From positions 1 to 15,400 of the forward strand of contig JAEZIF010000122.1 of assembly GCA_023416135.1 (NCBI GenBank): a stretch of DNA of 15,400 bases, written 5' to 3'. The position numbers and the translations under genes were made by a program. Shown here in pieces: positions 1 through 6,259 of this stretch (positions within the stretch are counted from its first letter, which is position 1; every line of letters begins with the position of its first letter). The notes under the pieces were generated by a model. It was not told the origin of the DNA. It saw nothing but the letters and a program-made list of their open reading frames with translations, and searched no databases. Origin of the DNA: Pseudomonadota bacterium. GTDB lineage: Bacteria > Pseudomonadota > Alphaproteobacteria > Reyranellales > Reyranellaceae.

Positions 1-295
1 GCTTGCAGGGCGCCAGCGCGAAGCCGCAATTGCTCATCACCACCGAGGTGACGCCGTGCCAGCACGAGCAGCTGCCCAGCGGATCCCATGCCACCTGCGC
101 GTCCATGTGGGTGTGGCCGTCGATGAAACCTGGCGACACGATGAGGCCGTCGGCATCGATGGTGCGCGCAGCGGGTGACTTGATGCGACCGACCTCGACG
201 ATGCAGCCGTCCTTGACGCCGACATCGGCGCCGAAACGCGGCTTGCCCGAGCCGTCGACGACGGTGCCGCCGCGGATGAGGAGATCGAGGCTCAT
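1..295 (-). CDS. D-aminoacylase-type amidohydrolase (N-terminal 98 residues; runs off left edge)
   Basis: This is the N-terminal part of a metal-dependent amidohydrolase, most like N-acyl-D-amino-acid deacylases, which hydrolyse N-acyl-D-amino acids to a carboxylate and the free D-amino acid. Visible features are the opening beta-sandwich start MSLDLLIRGGTVVDGSG, the TIM-barrel entry motif GFIDGHTHMDAQ with metal ligands H61 and H63, and GVTSVVMSNCGFALAP, where C90 sits at the position of the cysteine metal ligand typical of D-aminoacylases. About 98 of a usual 480-570 residues are present, and the C-terminus lies beyond base 1. The start ATG shares one base with the stop of the upstream NTF2-like gene (TGATG), so the two are probably translationally coupled. 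Exact substrate unknown; related dihydroorotase or hydantoinase-like enzymes are a less likely alternative because of the cysteine motif. Confidence 0.85.
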   Translation of the reverse strand, partial: MSLDLLIRGGTVVDGSGKPRFGADVGVKDGCIVEVGRIKSPAARTIDADGLIVSPGFIDGHTHMDAQVAWDPLGSCSCWHGVTSVVMSNCGFALAPCK

Positions 296-705
296 CAGAG
301 GCGATCCTTGTGCTCGACGATCTTCCAGTAGGTGTCCTTGGCGGCGATCTTGCCGCCGCGGAAGGTGTAGATGTCACAGCCCTGGCAGCTCAGGCTCTCG
401 CCGTCGGCGCCCTTGCCCTGCACCGTCCACACCGAGATCGCGCGGTTGCCGGCATAGATGTACTCCTTGTGGTCCCAGCGCATGTCGGGGATCACCTTGA
501 AGCGCGCCGCCAAGGTCTTGCAGATCTCCTCCTTGCCCTCGAGCGTGCGGCCGACCGGCTCGGGTCCGCGCGCCAGCCAGAAGGTGGCGTCGTCGGTGAA
601 GTGCGAGACGATGCGATCGACGTCGCGGCTGTTGAAGGCAGCCGAGATAGCCTTCATGAGCTCGGGCGTGGCGATGTCGGGGTTTGCGGCTGTGATGTCT
701 GGCAT
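295..705 (-). CDS. NTF2/SnoaL-like small protein
   Basis: A 136-residue protein of the nuclear-transport-factor-2/SnoaL cone fold, a fold used by small isomerases, cyclases, hydratases and ligand-binding proteins. Supporting sequence: the N-terminal helix ELMKAISAAFNSRDVDRIVSHF, then FTDDATFWLARGPEP, the VGRTLEGKEEICKTLAARF helix, and the C-terminal strands SVWTVQGKG and CDIYTFRGGKIAAKDTYWKIVE, the pattern common to SnoaL-like proteins. Length fits the family (about 120-150). The start ATG at 705 is chosen because GGGAGG lies 6 bases upstream; an in-frame upstream Met has no such site. The stop overlaps the start of the D-aminoacylase-like gene by one base, suggesting linked function. No specific reaction can be assigned. 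Several Cys (C62, C107, C110) are present but do not form a recognised motif. Confidence 0.8.
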   Translation of the reverse strand: MPDITAANPDIATPELMKAISAAFNSRDVDRIVSHFTDDATFWLARGPEPVGRTLEGKEEICKTLAARFKVIPDMRWDHKEYIYAGNRAISVWTVQGKGADGESLSCQGCDIYTFRGGKIAAKDTYWKIVEHKDRL

Positions 706-776
706 ACGAAACCTCCCACAGTGCGTAAGCCGAACGATTGCAGGCTTGCCGTGGGGCCGCAAGCACAACGACGGAA

Positions 777-804
777 GCCCGCCCCGTCAGGTAACGGGGC
801 GGGC
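777..804 (-). terminator. GC-rich hairpin terminator behind the 831-1364 gene
   Basis: An 11-bp perfect stem, GCCCGCCCCGT (777-787) pairing with ACGGGGCGGGC (794-804), encloses the 6-base loop CAGGTA. It begins 27 bases past the stop of the minus-strand exported-protein gene and is followed on that strand by TTCCGTCGTTGT, a mediocre U-tract. It most likely ends that transcript before the NTF2-like gene. The short U-rich stretch leaves some doubt about intrinsic termination. Confidence 0.7.
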
Positions 805-830
805 CCAAGTGGTTTGACCGGAGCAGTTGT

Positions 831-1364
831 CTACTTGGTGACGACGTTGCCGCGCGCATCGACGTGGACGTCGACCATCGAGCCGCCACGCAGCGCCTTG
901 CCGCTCCAGCTGCCGTCCGGATTGCGGGTCATGCCCTGCACGTTCTTGTAACCGTCGCCCTCGATCTTCTTGACCGCGTTGGCCGAGCCTTGGGCGTTGG
1001 GCGCCGCCGGCAGATTGGCCTGGCTGGGCGCCGTCACCGACTGACCCGGCATGCCGGGCGTGCCGGCACTCGGCGGATTGGCCGACGGCATGGTCGCGCC
1101 GGCCGAGCCGGCCCCCGGCGCCTGTACCGTACCGCCGCTTACCGGAGGCGTGGTCACGGTCGCACCGCCGGCGCCGACCGAGCGCGAAGGCACGGCTGGC
1201 GTGTTGACGGCAGGCGGGGTCGCGGACGGCGCGGTCACGGCACCACCGCCCACCGCAGGCGGGTTCACAGTCGCGCCGCCCGCCGGCGGGGCGGTCATAG
1301 TCTGGGCGCCTGCGGCACCGGCAGCAGTCACGAGGGCCAGGGCAAGAAGGGTACGCTTTATCAA
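831..1364 (-). CDS. exported protein with Pro/Gly/Thr-rich linker and PepSY-like C-terminal domain
   Basis: A 177-residue predicted periplasmic or surface protein of unknown function. The start is a TTG at 1364, preceded by GAGGAGG with a 5-base spacer; the reading frame stays open far upstream but only this start gives a signal peptide (MIKRTLLALALVTAAGAAGAQ, cleavage near residue 20). Residues 21-128 are low-complexity Ala/Pro/Gly/Thr/Val with an internal duplication (29-65 and 66-112). Residues 130-177 form a compact domain with the pattern IEGDGYKNV, then GSWSGKALRGG, then VDVHVDARGNVVTK, which resembles PepSY-like domains. The same domain ends the 149-residue exported protein at 13389-13838. 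The gene is divergent from the GMC oxidoreductase and followed by a hairpin terminator, so it is probably monocistronic. A role in the cell envelope or as a protease inhibitor is possible but only inferred. Confidence 0.75.
   Translation of the reverse strand: MIKRTLLALALVTAAGAAGAQTMTAPPAGGATVNPPAVGGGAVTAPSATPPAVNTPAVPSRSVGAGGATVTTPPVSGGTVQAPGAGSAGATMPSANPPSAGTPGMPGQSVTAPSQANLPAAPNAQGSANAVKKIEGDGYKNVQGMTRNPDGSWSGKALRGGSMVDVHVDARGNVVTK
1029..1280 (-). repeat. two-copy internal repeat in the exported protein's linker
   Basis: Residues 29-65 and 66-112 of the 177-residue exported protein align. Both begin GGATV and continue (V/S)GG(A/T)V(T/Q)AP, SA(T/N)PP, TP, MP or VP, and SV(G/T)A. The second copy carries roughly ten extra residues in its middle. 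This looks like a diverged tandem duplication in a disordered linker, seen at protein level; the DNA copies have drifted. Confidence 0.5.
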
Positions 1365-1450
1365 TAGTGCCTCCTCTTCGTGGGAAAGTCCGGGTTGAAC
1401 GCCGGCTTCCGCGAAGCGTTGCGCGGCGAAATATCTTGGTTTCGCCACAT

Positions 1451-1477
1451 TGCCCAACGGGTTAGCGTCTGCCCAAC
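1451..1477. promoter_or_regulatory. paired direct repeats TGCCCAAC in divergent intergenic region
   Basis: The octamer TGCCCAAC occurs at 1451-1458 and again at 1470-1477, 19 bases apart, in the 132-base gap between the divergent exported-protein gene (minus) and the GMC oxidoreductase (plus). Repeats spaced close to two helical turns may bind a regulator. A weak minus-strand promoter (TTGGGC at 1457-1452, 17-base spacer, ATATTT at 1434-1429) would overlap the first copy. I could not identify a convincing plus-strand promoter. Confidence 0.25.
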
Positions 1478-1496
1478 AACCTGAGGAAACGCACGC

Positions 1497-3197
1497 GTGT
1501 ACGACTACATCATCGTGGGCGGCGGCTCGGCCGGCTCGGTCATGGCGCATCGGCTGTCGGCAAAGAGCGCCAACAAGGTGCTGCTGTGCGAGGCCGGCCA
1601 GGACACGCCGCCGGGCGACGAGCCGAAGGAGATCGCCGACAGCTACTCCGGCACGGCGTACTTCGATCCGCGCTTCCACTGGACCGACCTCAAGGTCCAC
1701 ACCCAGATCGTGTCGCACAACAATCCGCAGGAGAACCGCCCGCCGCTGCGCAAGTACGAGCAGGCGCGCGTGCTGGGCGGCGGCTCGTCGATCAACGGCC
1801 AGATGGCCAATCGCGGTGCGCCGACCGACTACAACGAATGGGCGAGCCGCGGCGCCGAAGGCTGGGGCTGGGACCAGGTTCTGCCCTTCTTCAAGAAGGT
1901 CGAGCGCGACCTCGATTTCGACGGGCCCTGGCACGGTAAGGACGGCCGCATTCCCGTGCGCCGCATTCCGCGCGAGAACTGGACGGGGCATGCCAAGGCG
2001 GTGGGGCAGGGTTTCGAGGCCAAGGGCTTCAAGTTCCTGCCCGACCAGAACGGCGAATTCGTCGAGGGCTACTTCCCGGTGACGCACTCCAACGCCGACG
2101 AACGCCGCGTGTCGGCGGCGATGGGCTACCTCGACGCCGAGACCCGCAGGCGTTCCAACCTCACCATCTCGACCGAGACGCAGGTGAAGTCGCTGCTGTT
2201 CGAGGGCACGCGCTGCGTCGGTGTCACGGCGATGGTGGCGGGCAAGGAGCAGGAGTTCCGGGCCAAGGAAGTGATCCTGTCATCGGGCGCGATCCATACA
2301 CCCGCCCATCTGATGCGGGCCGGCATCGGCCCGGTCGGGCATCTCAGCGACATGGGCATCCCGGTGATCGCCGCCCTGCCCGGCGTCGGCCAGCGGCTGA
2401 TGGACCATCCCTCGATCGCGCTGTCGTCCTTCATCCGCCGCGGCGGGCGCATGAACGAGCACACGCGCCGGCACATCCATATGGGCCTGCGCTACTCGTC
2501 GAAGCTGCCGGGCATCCCCATGGGCGACATGTTCGTCGCGGTGATCAGCAAGTCGGCCTGGCATGCGGTGGGCGAGCAGATCGCCTCGCTGCTCACCTTC
2601 ATCAACAAGACCTACTCGGAGACCGGCCAGGTCAAGCTCGCCTCGCGCGACTATCGCAGCGAGCCGATCGTCGAGTTCAACCTGCTCTCCGACAAGCGCG
2701 ACCTCGACCGCCTGATGAGCGGCTTCAAGCTGATGGCGGCGGTGCAGATGACCGACGCCGTGCGCCAGGTCTGCGACACGCCCTTCCCAGCCGCCTACAG
2801 CGACAAGGTGCGGGCCATCGGCGTGGTCAACACCAAGAACAAGATCCTGACCAGCATCTTTGCCCAGTTCCTCGACGGGCCGGCGGCGCTGCGGCGCTAC
2901 CTGGTCGAGAAGTTCGTGGTCGAGGGTTTCACCTTCGAGCAGGTGATGAACGACGACGAGGCGCTCGAGGCCTTCGTGCGCAAGGCGGCGATCGGGGTGT
3001 GGCACGCCTCCTGTACCTGCCGCATGGGCCGGCCGGACGATCCCATGTCGGTGGTCGACACCCAGGGCCAGGTCAAGGGCGTGCAGGGCCTGCGCGTGGT
3101 CGACGCCTCGATCTTCCCCGTGGTGCCGTGCGCCAACACCAATTTCCCCACCCTCATGTCGGCGGAAAAGATCTCGGCGGCGATGGTGGCGTCATAA
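1497..3197 (+). CDS. GMC-family FAD-dependent oxidoreductase (choline-dehydrogenase-like)
   Basis: A 566-residue flavoprotein of the glucose-methanol-choline family, which oxidises primary or secondary alcohols to aldehydes or ketones with FAD. It shows the Rossmann FAD site IIVGGGSAGSVMAHRL near residue 5, the first GMC signature RVLGGGSSINGQMANRG near 95-110, the second signature LSSGAIHTPAHLMRAGIG near 262-279, the active-site motif WHASCTCRMG (W502, H503) and the C-terminal CANTNFPTLMSAEKIS (N547, N549). H503 and N547 or N549 are the expected catalytic pair. The usual glycine before TC (WHxxGTCKMG) is Ser-Cys here. No signal peptide, so probably cytosolic. The start is GTG at 1497 with GAGGA 9 bases upstream. 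It heads a five-gene same-strand block and is separated from the next gene by a long palindrome. The substrate is unknown; length is normal for the family (530-570). Confidence 0.9.
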   Translation: MYDYIIVGGGSAGSVMAHRLSAKSANKVLLCEAGQDTPPGDEPKEIADSYSGTAYFDPRFHWTDLKVHTQIVSHNNPQENRPPLRKYEQARVLGGGSSINGQMANRGAPTDYNEWASRGAEGWGWDQVLPFFKKVERDLDFDGPWHGKDGRIPVRRIPRENWTGHAKAVGQGFEAKGFKFLPDQNGEFVEGYFPVTHSNADERRVSAAMGYLDAETRRRSNLTISTETQVKSLLFEGTRCVGVTAMVAGKEQEFRAKEVILSSGAIHTPAHLMRAGIGPVGHLSDMGIPVIAALPGVGQRLMDHPSIALSSFIRRGGRMNEHTRRHIHMGLRYSSKLPGIPMGDMFVAVISKSAWHAVGEQIASLLTFINKTYSETGQVKLASRDYRSEPIVEFNLLSDKRDLDRLMSGFKLMAAVQMTDAVRQVCDTPFPAAYSDKVRAIGVVNTKNKILTSIFAQFLDGPAALRRYLVEKFVVEGFTFEQVMNDDEALEAFVRKAAIGVWHASCTCRMGRPDDPMSVVDTQGQVKGVQGLRVVDASIFPVVPCANTNFPTLMSAEKISAAMVAS

Positions 3198-3204
3198 TCA
3201 AGCC

Positions 3205-3263
3205 GGACCGCGGGCCTCCAGGCCCGCATCATGATCATGGGCGGGCCTGGAGGCCCGCGGTCC
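3205..3263. repeat. perfect 23-bp inverted repeat (REP-like palindrome)
   Basis: The arm at 3205-3227, beginning GGACCGCGGGCCTCCAGGCC, is the exact reverse complement of the arm at 3241-3263, with a 13-base loop (3228-3240) that itself holds the palindrome CATGATCATG. Each arm also contains a smaller dyad, GGGCCT/AGGCCC. It lies between the GMC stop (3197) and the Shine-Dalgarno of the PAL-like gene (GAGGAG at 3267-3272). It could act as a transcript stabiliser, attenuator or REP-type mobile palindrome. There is no T-run after it on either strand, so a classical terminator is unlikely. Only one copy is in the window. Confidence 0.85.
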
Positions 3264-3278
3264 AATGAGGAGAGTGCA

Positions 3279-4247
3279 ATGTCAGTAGTCCTCGGAAGCG
3301 GCGAACATCGTTATCGCGTGATCGAGAACTGGGCGAAGTTGCCCGACGGCTGGGAGTTCCGCGATGTCGCGGCCGTCGCCGTCGACAGCAAGGACCGCGT
3401 CTACGTCTTCAATCGCGGCCAGCATCCCATGATCGTGTTCGACCGCGACGGCAACTTCCTGCGCTCCTGGGGCGAAGGCCTGTTCAGCCGCGCCCACGGC
3501 ATCCATATCGACAGCGACGACAACCTCTACTGCACCGACGACGGCGACCACACCGTCCGCAAGGTCACGACCGAGGGCAAGGTGCTGCTGACCATCGGCG
3601 TGCCCAACCAGCCCGCGCCGTTCCTGAGCGGCAAGCCGTTCAATCGCTGCACCCACACGGCCCTCTCGCCCAAAGGCGAGATCTACGTGTCGGACGGCTA
3701 CGGCAATTCCTGCGTCCACAAGTATTCGCCCGACGGCAAGCACCTGATGTGCTGGGGCACCACCGGCACCGACCCGGGGCAGTTCAACATCGCCCACAAC
3801 ATCGCCACCGACGACGACGGCTGGGTCTACGTCGCCGACCGCGAGAACCACCGCGTGCAGGTGTTCGACGGCAACGGCAAGTACGAGCTGCAGTGGAACA
3901 ACATGCACCGGCCTTGCGCGCTCTACTGCTGCGCCGGCGGCGGCAAGAATCCGAAATTCATCATCGGCGAGCTGGGGCCGGGCATGCCGGTCAACAGCAA
4001 GCACACCAACCTCGGCCCGCGACTCGCCATCGTCGACAAGAAGGGCGGCCTGATCGCGCGGCTCGGCGGCGAGCACGGGCCGGGTCTCGAGCCCGGCAGG
4101 TTCCTCTCGCCGCATGGGCTCGCCGTCGACAGCAAGGGCGACATCTATGTCGGCGAGGTGAGCTACACCAACTGGCCCTCCAGCCATCCCGGCCAGCCGG
4201 CCCCGAAGTTCCTGCGCTCGCTGCAGAAGCTCGAGAAAGTCCATTGA
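3279..4247 (+). CDS. NHL beta-propeller, peptidyl-alpha-hydroxyglycine alpha-amidating lyase (PAL) type
   Basis: A 322-residue beta-propeller built of NHL-type repeats (VAVDSKDRVYVFNRG, IHIDSDDNLYCTDDG, ALSPKGEIYVSDGYG, IATDDDGWVYVADREN, LAVDSKGDIYVGEVS). It resembles PAL-type lyases, which in animals cleave peptidyl-alpha-hydroxyglycine to an amidated peptide and glyoxylate using zinc held by three histidines. Candidate ligands sit at blade starts: H73 (RAHGIHID), H173 (IAHNIATD) and H279 (SPHGLAVD). A CC pair (C217-C218) and several lone Cys are unusual for an exported propeller, and no signal peptide is seen, so it is probably cytosolic. The start ATG at 3279 is preceded by GAGGAG with a 6-base spacer. 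The stop overlaps the next start (TGATG). Bacterial members of this group are of unknown function; lyase activity here is an inference, and a sugar-lactonase-like role is the alternative. Confidence 0.8.
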   Translation: MSVVLGSGEHRYRVIENWAKLPDGWEFRDVAAVAVDSKDRVYVFNRGQHPMIVFDRDGNFLRSWGEGLFSRAHGIHIDSDDNLYCTDDGDHTVRKVTTEGKVLLTIGVPNQPAPFLSGKPFNRCTHTALSPKGEIYVSDGYGNSCVHKYSPDGKHLMCWGTTGTDPGQFNIAHNIATDDDGWVYVADRENHRVQVFDGNGKYELQWNNMHRPCALYCCAGGGKNPKFIIGELGPGMPVNSKHTNLGPRLAIVDKKGGLIARLGGEHGPGLEPGRFLSPHGLAVDSKGDIYVGEVSYTNWPSSHPGQPAPKFLRSLQKLEKVH

Positions 4248-5290
4248 TGGAAGGCAAGGATCGCCTGCACCTGATCGGCAGCGTTCCGCTCGACAGCAGC
4301 GAGCAGGTGTTCCTGCGGCTCGCCGACGAACTCGGGCCATTCCTCCGCTGCATGCCCGACGGCGAGACGGGAAAGCGCTCGCGCTGGGTCTACTTCCAGC
4401 GCCAGATGCTGCTCGACCATCCGGCCATGGAGATCGATCCGACGGTGCCGCCCTACAAGTTCATCCAGTGGGACGGCAAGGTCGTGCGCGAGATCGAGCA
4501 GGTGCGCTTCAAGCCCGGCGTCGATCCCGCCGCCGTTGCCTTCGAGACCGGTTACGACACGGCGGCGTTGGCTTCCTGGGAGAGCTTCAAGGCGCTGCGC
4601 ACCGCCGGCGCCATCCCCGGGCACATGCGCTTCCAGGTCTGCCTGCCGACGCCGCAGGCCAGCGGCTACCTCTATGTCAGCGGACCGGCGCGAGAGACCT
4701 ATTTCGGCGTCTACGAGCGGGCGGTGAAATCGGGGCTGGCCAACATCGTGAAGGCGATCCCGGCGGCCGACCTTTCGATCCAATGGGACGTCTGCCAGGA
4801 AGTGCTGGCTTTCGAGAACTACTTCGAGGATCGCCCGGCTCACTACAAGAAGCAGATCTTCGACCTGTTGGGCCGCCTGGGCGACGCCGTGCCGGCCGGC
4901 GTCGAGATGGGCCATCACCTTTGCTACGGCTCGCCGCGCGACGAGCACCTCGTGCAGCCCAGGGACGCCGCCATCCTGGTGGAGATGATGAACGGCATCG
5001 TCGCCGCCACCGAACGACACATCGATTTCCTGCACATCCCCGTGCCGAAGGATCGTGCCGACGACGGCTACTATGCGCCGCTGAAGGACTTCAGGCGGCC
5101 CGCCGGCACCCGGCTCTATCTCGGATTGCTTCATCACGACGACGACGCGGGCGACCGCAAGCGCGTCGATGTGGCGAAGCGCCATGTCACTGAATTCGGC
5201 CTGTCGGCCGAGTGCGGCTGGGGCCGCACCGAGCCGCGGCGGCTGCCCGGACTCCTGAAAGCTCATCGTATTGCTGCGGAGGCACTCTAG
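4247..5290 (+). CDS. UROD/MetE-like TIM-barrel protein (putative zinc methyltransferase-type)
   Basis: A 347-residue protein that I assign, with moderate confidence, to the UROD/MetE-like superfamily (cobalamin-independent methionine synthase C-terminal barrel and relatives). Supporting points: an N-terminal IGSVPLDSS and MPDGETGKRSRWVYFQ segment as in uncharacterised members; GHHLCYGSP with H224-x-C226, equivalent to the HxC zinc ligands of MetE; and SAECGWGRTEPRRLPGLLKAH with C323 at the position of the last MetE zinc cysteine. An equivalent of the fourth ligand (Glu) cannot be assigned by eye. In MetE the zinc activates a thiol for methylation, so a thiol-dependent methyl or alkyl transfer is plausible, but the substrate is unknown. 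The protein is half the length of full MetE because it lacks the N-terminal barrel. The gene is coupled by a one-base TGATG overlap to the PAL-like gene and abuts the dehydrogenase gene. Confidence 0.6.
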   Translation: MEGKDRLHLIGSVPLDSSEQVFLRLADELGPFLRCMPDGETGKRSRWVYFQRQMLLDHPAMEIDPTVPPYKFIQWDGKVVREIEQVRFKPGVDPAAVAFETGYDTAALASWESFKALRTAGAIPGHMRFQVCLPTPQASGYLYVSGPARETYFGVYERAVKSGLANIVKAIPAADLSIQWDVCQEVLAFENYFEDRPAHYKKQIFDLLGRLGDAVPAGVEMGHHLCYGSPRDEHLVQPRDAAILVEMMNGIVAATERHIDFLHIPVPKDRADDGYYAPLKDFRRPAGTRLYLGLLHHDDDAGDRKRVDVAKRHVTEFGLSAECGWGRTEPRRLPGLLKAHRIAAEAL

Positions 5291-6253
5291 ATGGTTGAAC
5301 GCGTACTCGTGGTCGGGCCCAAGGATACCATCTCCATGGTCGACGACCTCGCACCCAAGGGCTTCGAGATCGTCAAGGCCCTGCACAATTCACCGGAGAT
5401 GAAAGCGGCCTTGCCCGGCACGAGCTATTTCGTGGGCTTCGTGCAGCAGTACGTGACCCCGCAGCTCTTCAAGGATTCGCCCAAGCTCAAGCTGATCCAG
5501 ATGCTGAGCGCGGGCTACGACCGCGCCGACCTCGACGCGGCGCGCAAGAGCGGCATCCCCCTGTGCAACAACGGCGGCGCCAACTCCGTCGCTGTCTCCG
5601 AGCATGCGATGCTGCTGATGCTGGCGGTGTCGCGCCGGCTGATCACGCAGCACAGCAACGTCACCGCCGGCCGCTGGCACGGCAACCAACCGCCCACCGT
5701 CCATGAAGTGCGCAACAAGGTCCTGGGCATCATCGGGCTCGGCACCATCGGCAAGAAGGTGGCGCGACTGGCCAAGGCCTTCGGCATGACCGTGCACTAT
5801 TACGACATCAAGAGGCTCAAGGAGGAGGAAGAGGATGCGCTGGGTGTGCGCTTCCGCCTGCTGCCCGAGATCCTGCGCCACTCCGACATCGTCTCGCTGC
5901 ACGTGCCGCTCAACGCCTCGACCCAGGGCATGATCGGCGCGCAGGAACTCGGTGTGATGAAGCCGTCGGCCATCATCGTGAACACGTCGCGCGGCCCGGT
6001 GATCGACGAGAAGGCGATGACCGCCGCCCTCTCGGCCGGCAAGCTGTTCGGCGCCGGGCTGGACGTGTTCGACGAGGAGCCGACGCCGCCGGACAATCCC
6101 CTGCTCAAGCTCGACAATGTCGTGCTGACGGCACATCTCGCCGGCCCGACCTACGAGAGCAACATCACCCGCCTGCGCAACGGCTTCGACAATGTCCAGA
6201 GGGTTGCGCGCGGCGAGCCGGCCCTCTGGGTGGTTCCCGAGCTGCTGGAGTAG
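5291..6253 (+). CDS. D-isomer-specific 2-hydroxyacid dehydrogenase
   Basis: A 320-residue NAD(P)-dependent oxidoreductase that interconverts 2-keto acids and D-2-hydroxy acids. It has the cofactor-binding motif GIIGLGTIGKKVARLAKAFG (148-167, GLGTIG at 149-154), an acidic residue D172 at the end of the following strand that favours NAD over NADP, and the signature VNTSRGPVIDEKAM. Catalytic residues expected in the family are R234, E263 (DEEPTPP) and H282 (TAHLAGPT). A phosphoglycerate-dehydrogenase identity is possible but there is no regulatory ACT domain, and the operon context favours a catabolic hydroxyacid. The ATG directly follows the previous stop, with GGAGG 8 bases upstream inside the preceding gene. 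It probably supplies or consumes a 2-keto acid within the block. Confidence 0.88.
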   Translation: MVERVLVVGPKDTISMVDDLAPKGFEIVKALHNSPEMKAALPGTSYFVGFVQQYVTPQLFKDSPKLKLIQMLSAGYDRADLDAARKSGIPLCNNGGANSVAVSEHAMLLMLAVSRRLITQHSNVTAGRWHGNQPPTVHEVRNKVLGIIGLGTIGKKVARLAKAFGMTVHYYDIKRLKEEEEDALGVRFRLLPEILRHSDIVSLHVPLNASTQGMIGAQELGVMKPSAIIVNTSRGPVIDEKAMTAALSAGKLFGAGLDVFDEEPTPPDNPLLKLDNVVLTAHLAGPTYESNITRLRNGFDNVQRVARGEPALWVVPELLE

Positions 6254-6259
6254 TTTCAC

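Noticed and set aside
1365..2087. Upstream extension of the 831-1364 gene to 2087
   Set aside because: The extension runs antisense through the GMC gene with biased, motif-free sequence, whereas TTG 1364 has a strong Shine-Dalgarno and a signal peptide.
3205..3263. Palindrome as a rho-independent terminator of the GMC gene
   Set aside because: There is no T-run after the right arm, and the next gene's ribosome site follows within 4 bases.
4163..5386. Long antisense open frame over the MetE-like gene
   Set aside because: Same shadow effect; no motifs, no ribosome site, and it covers a coupled sense gene.
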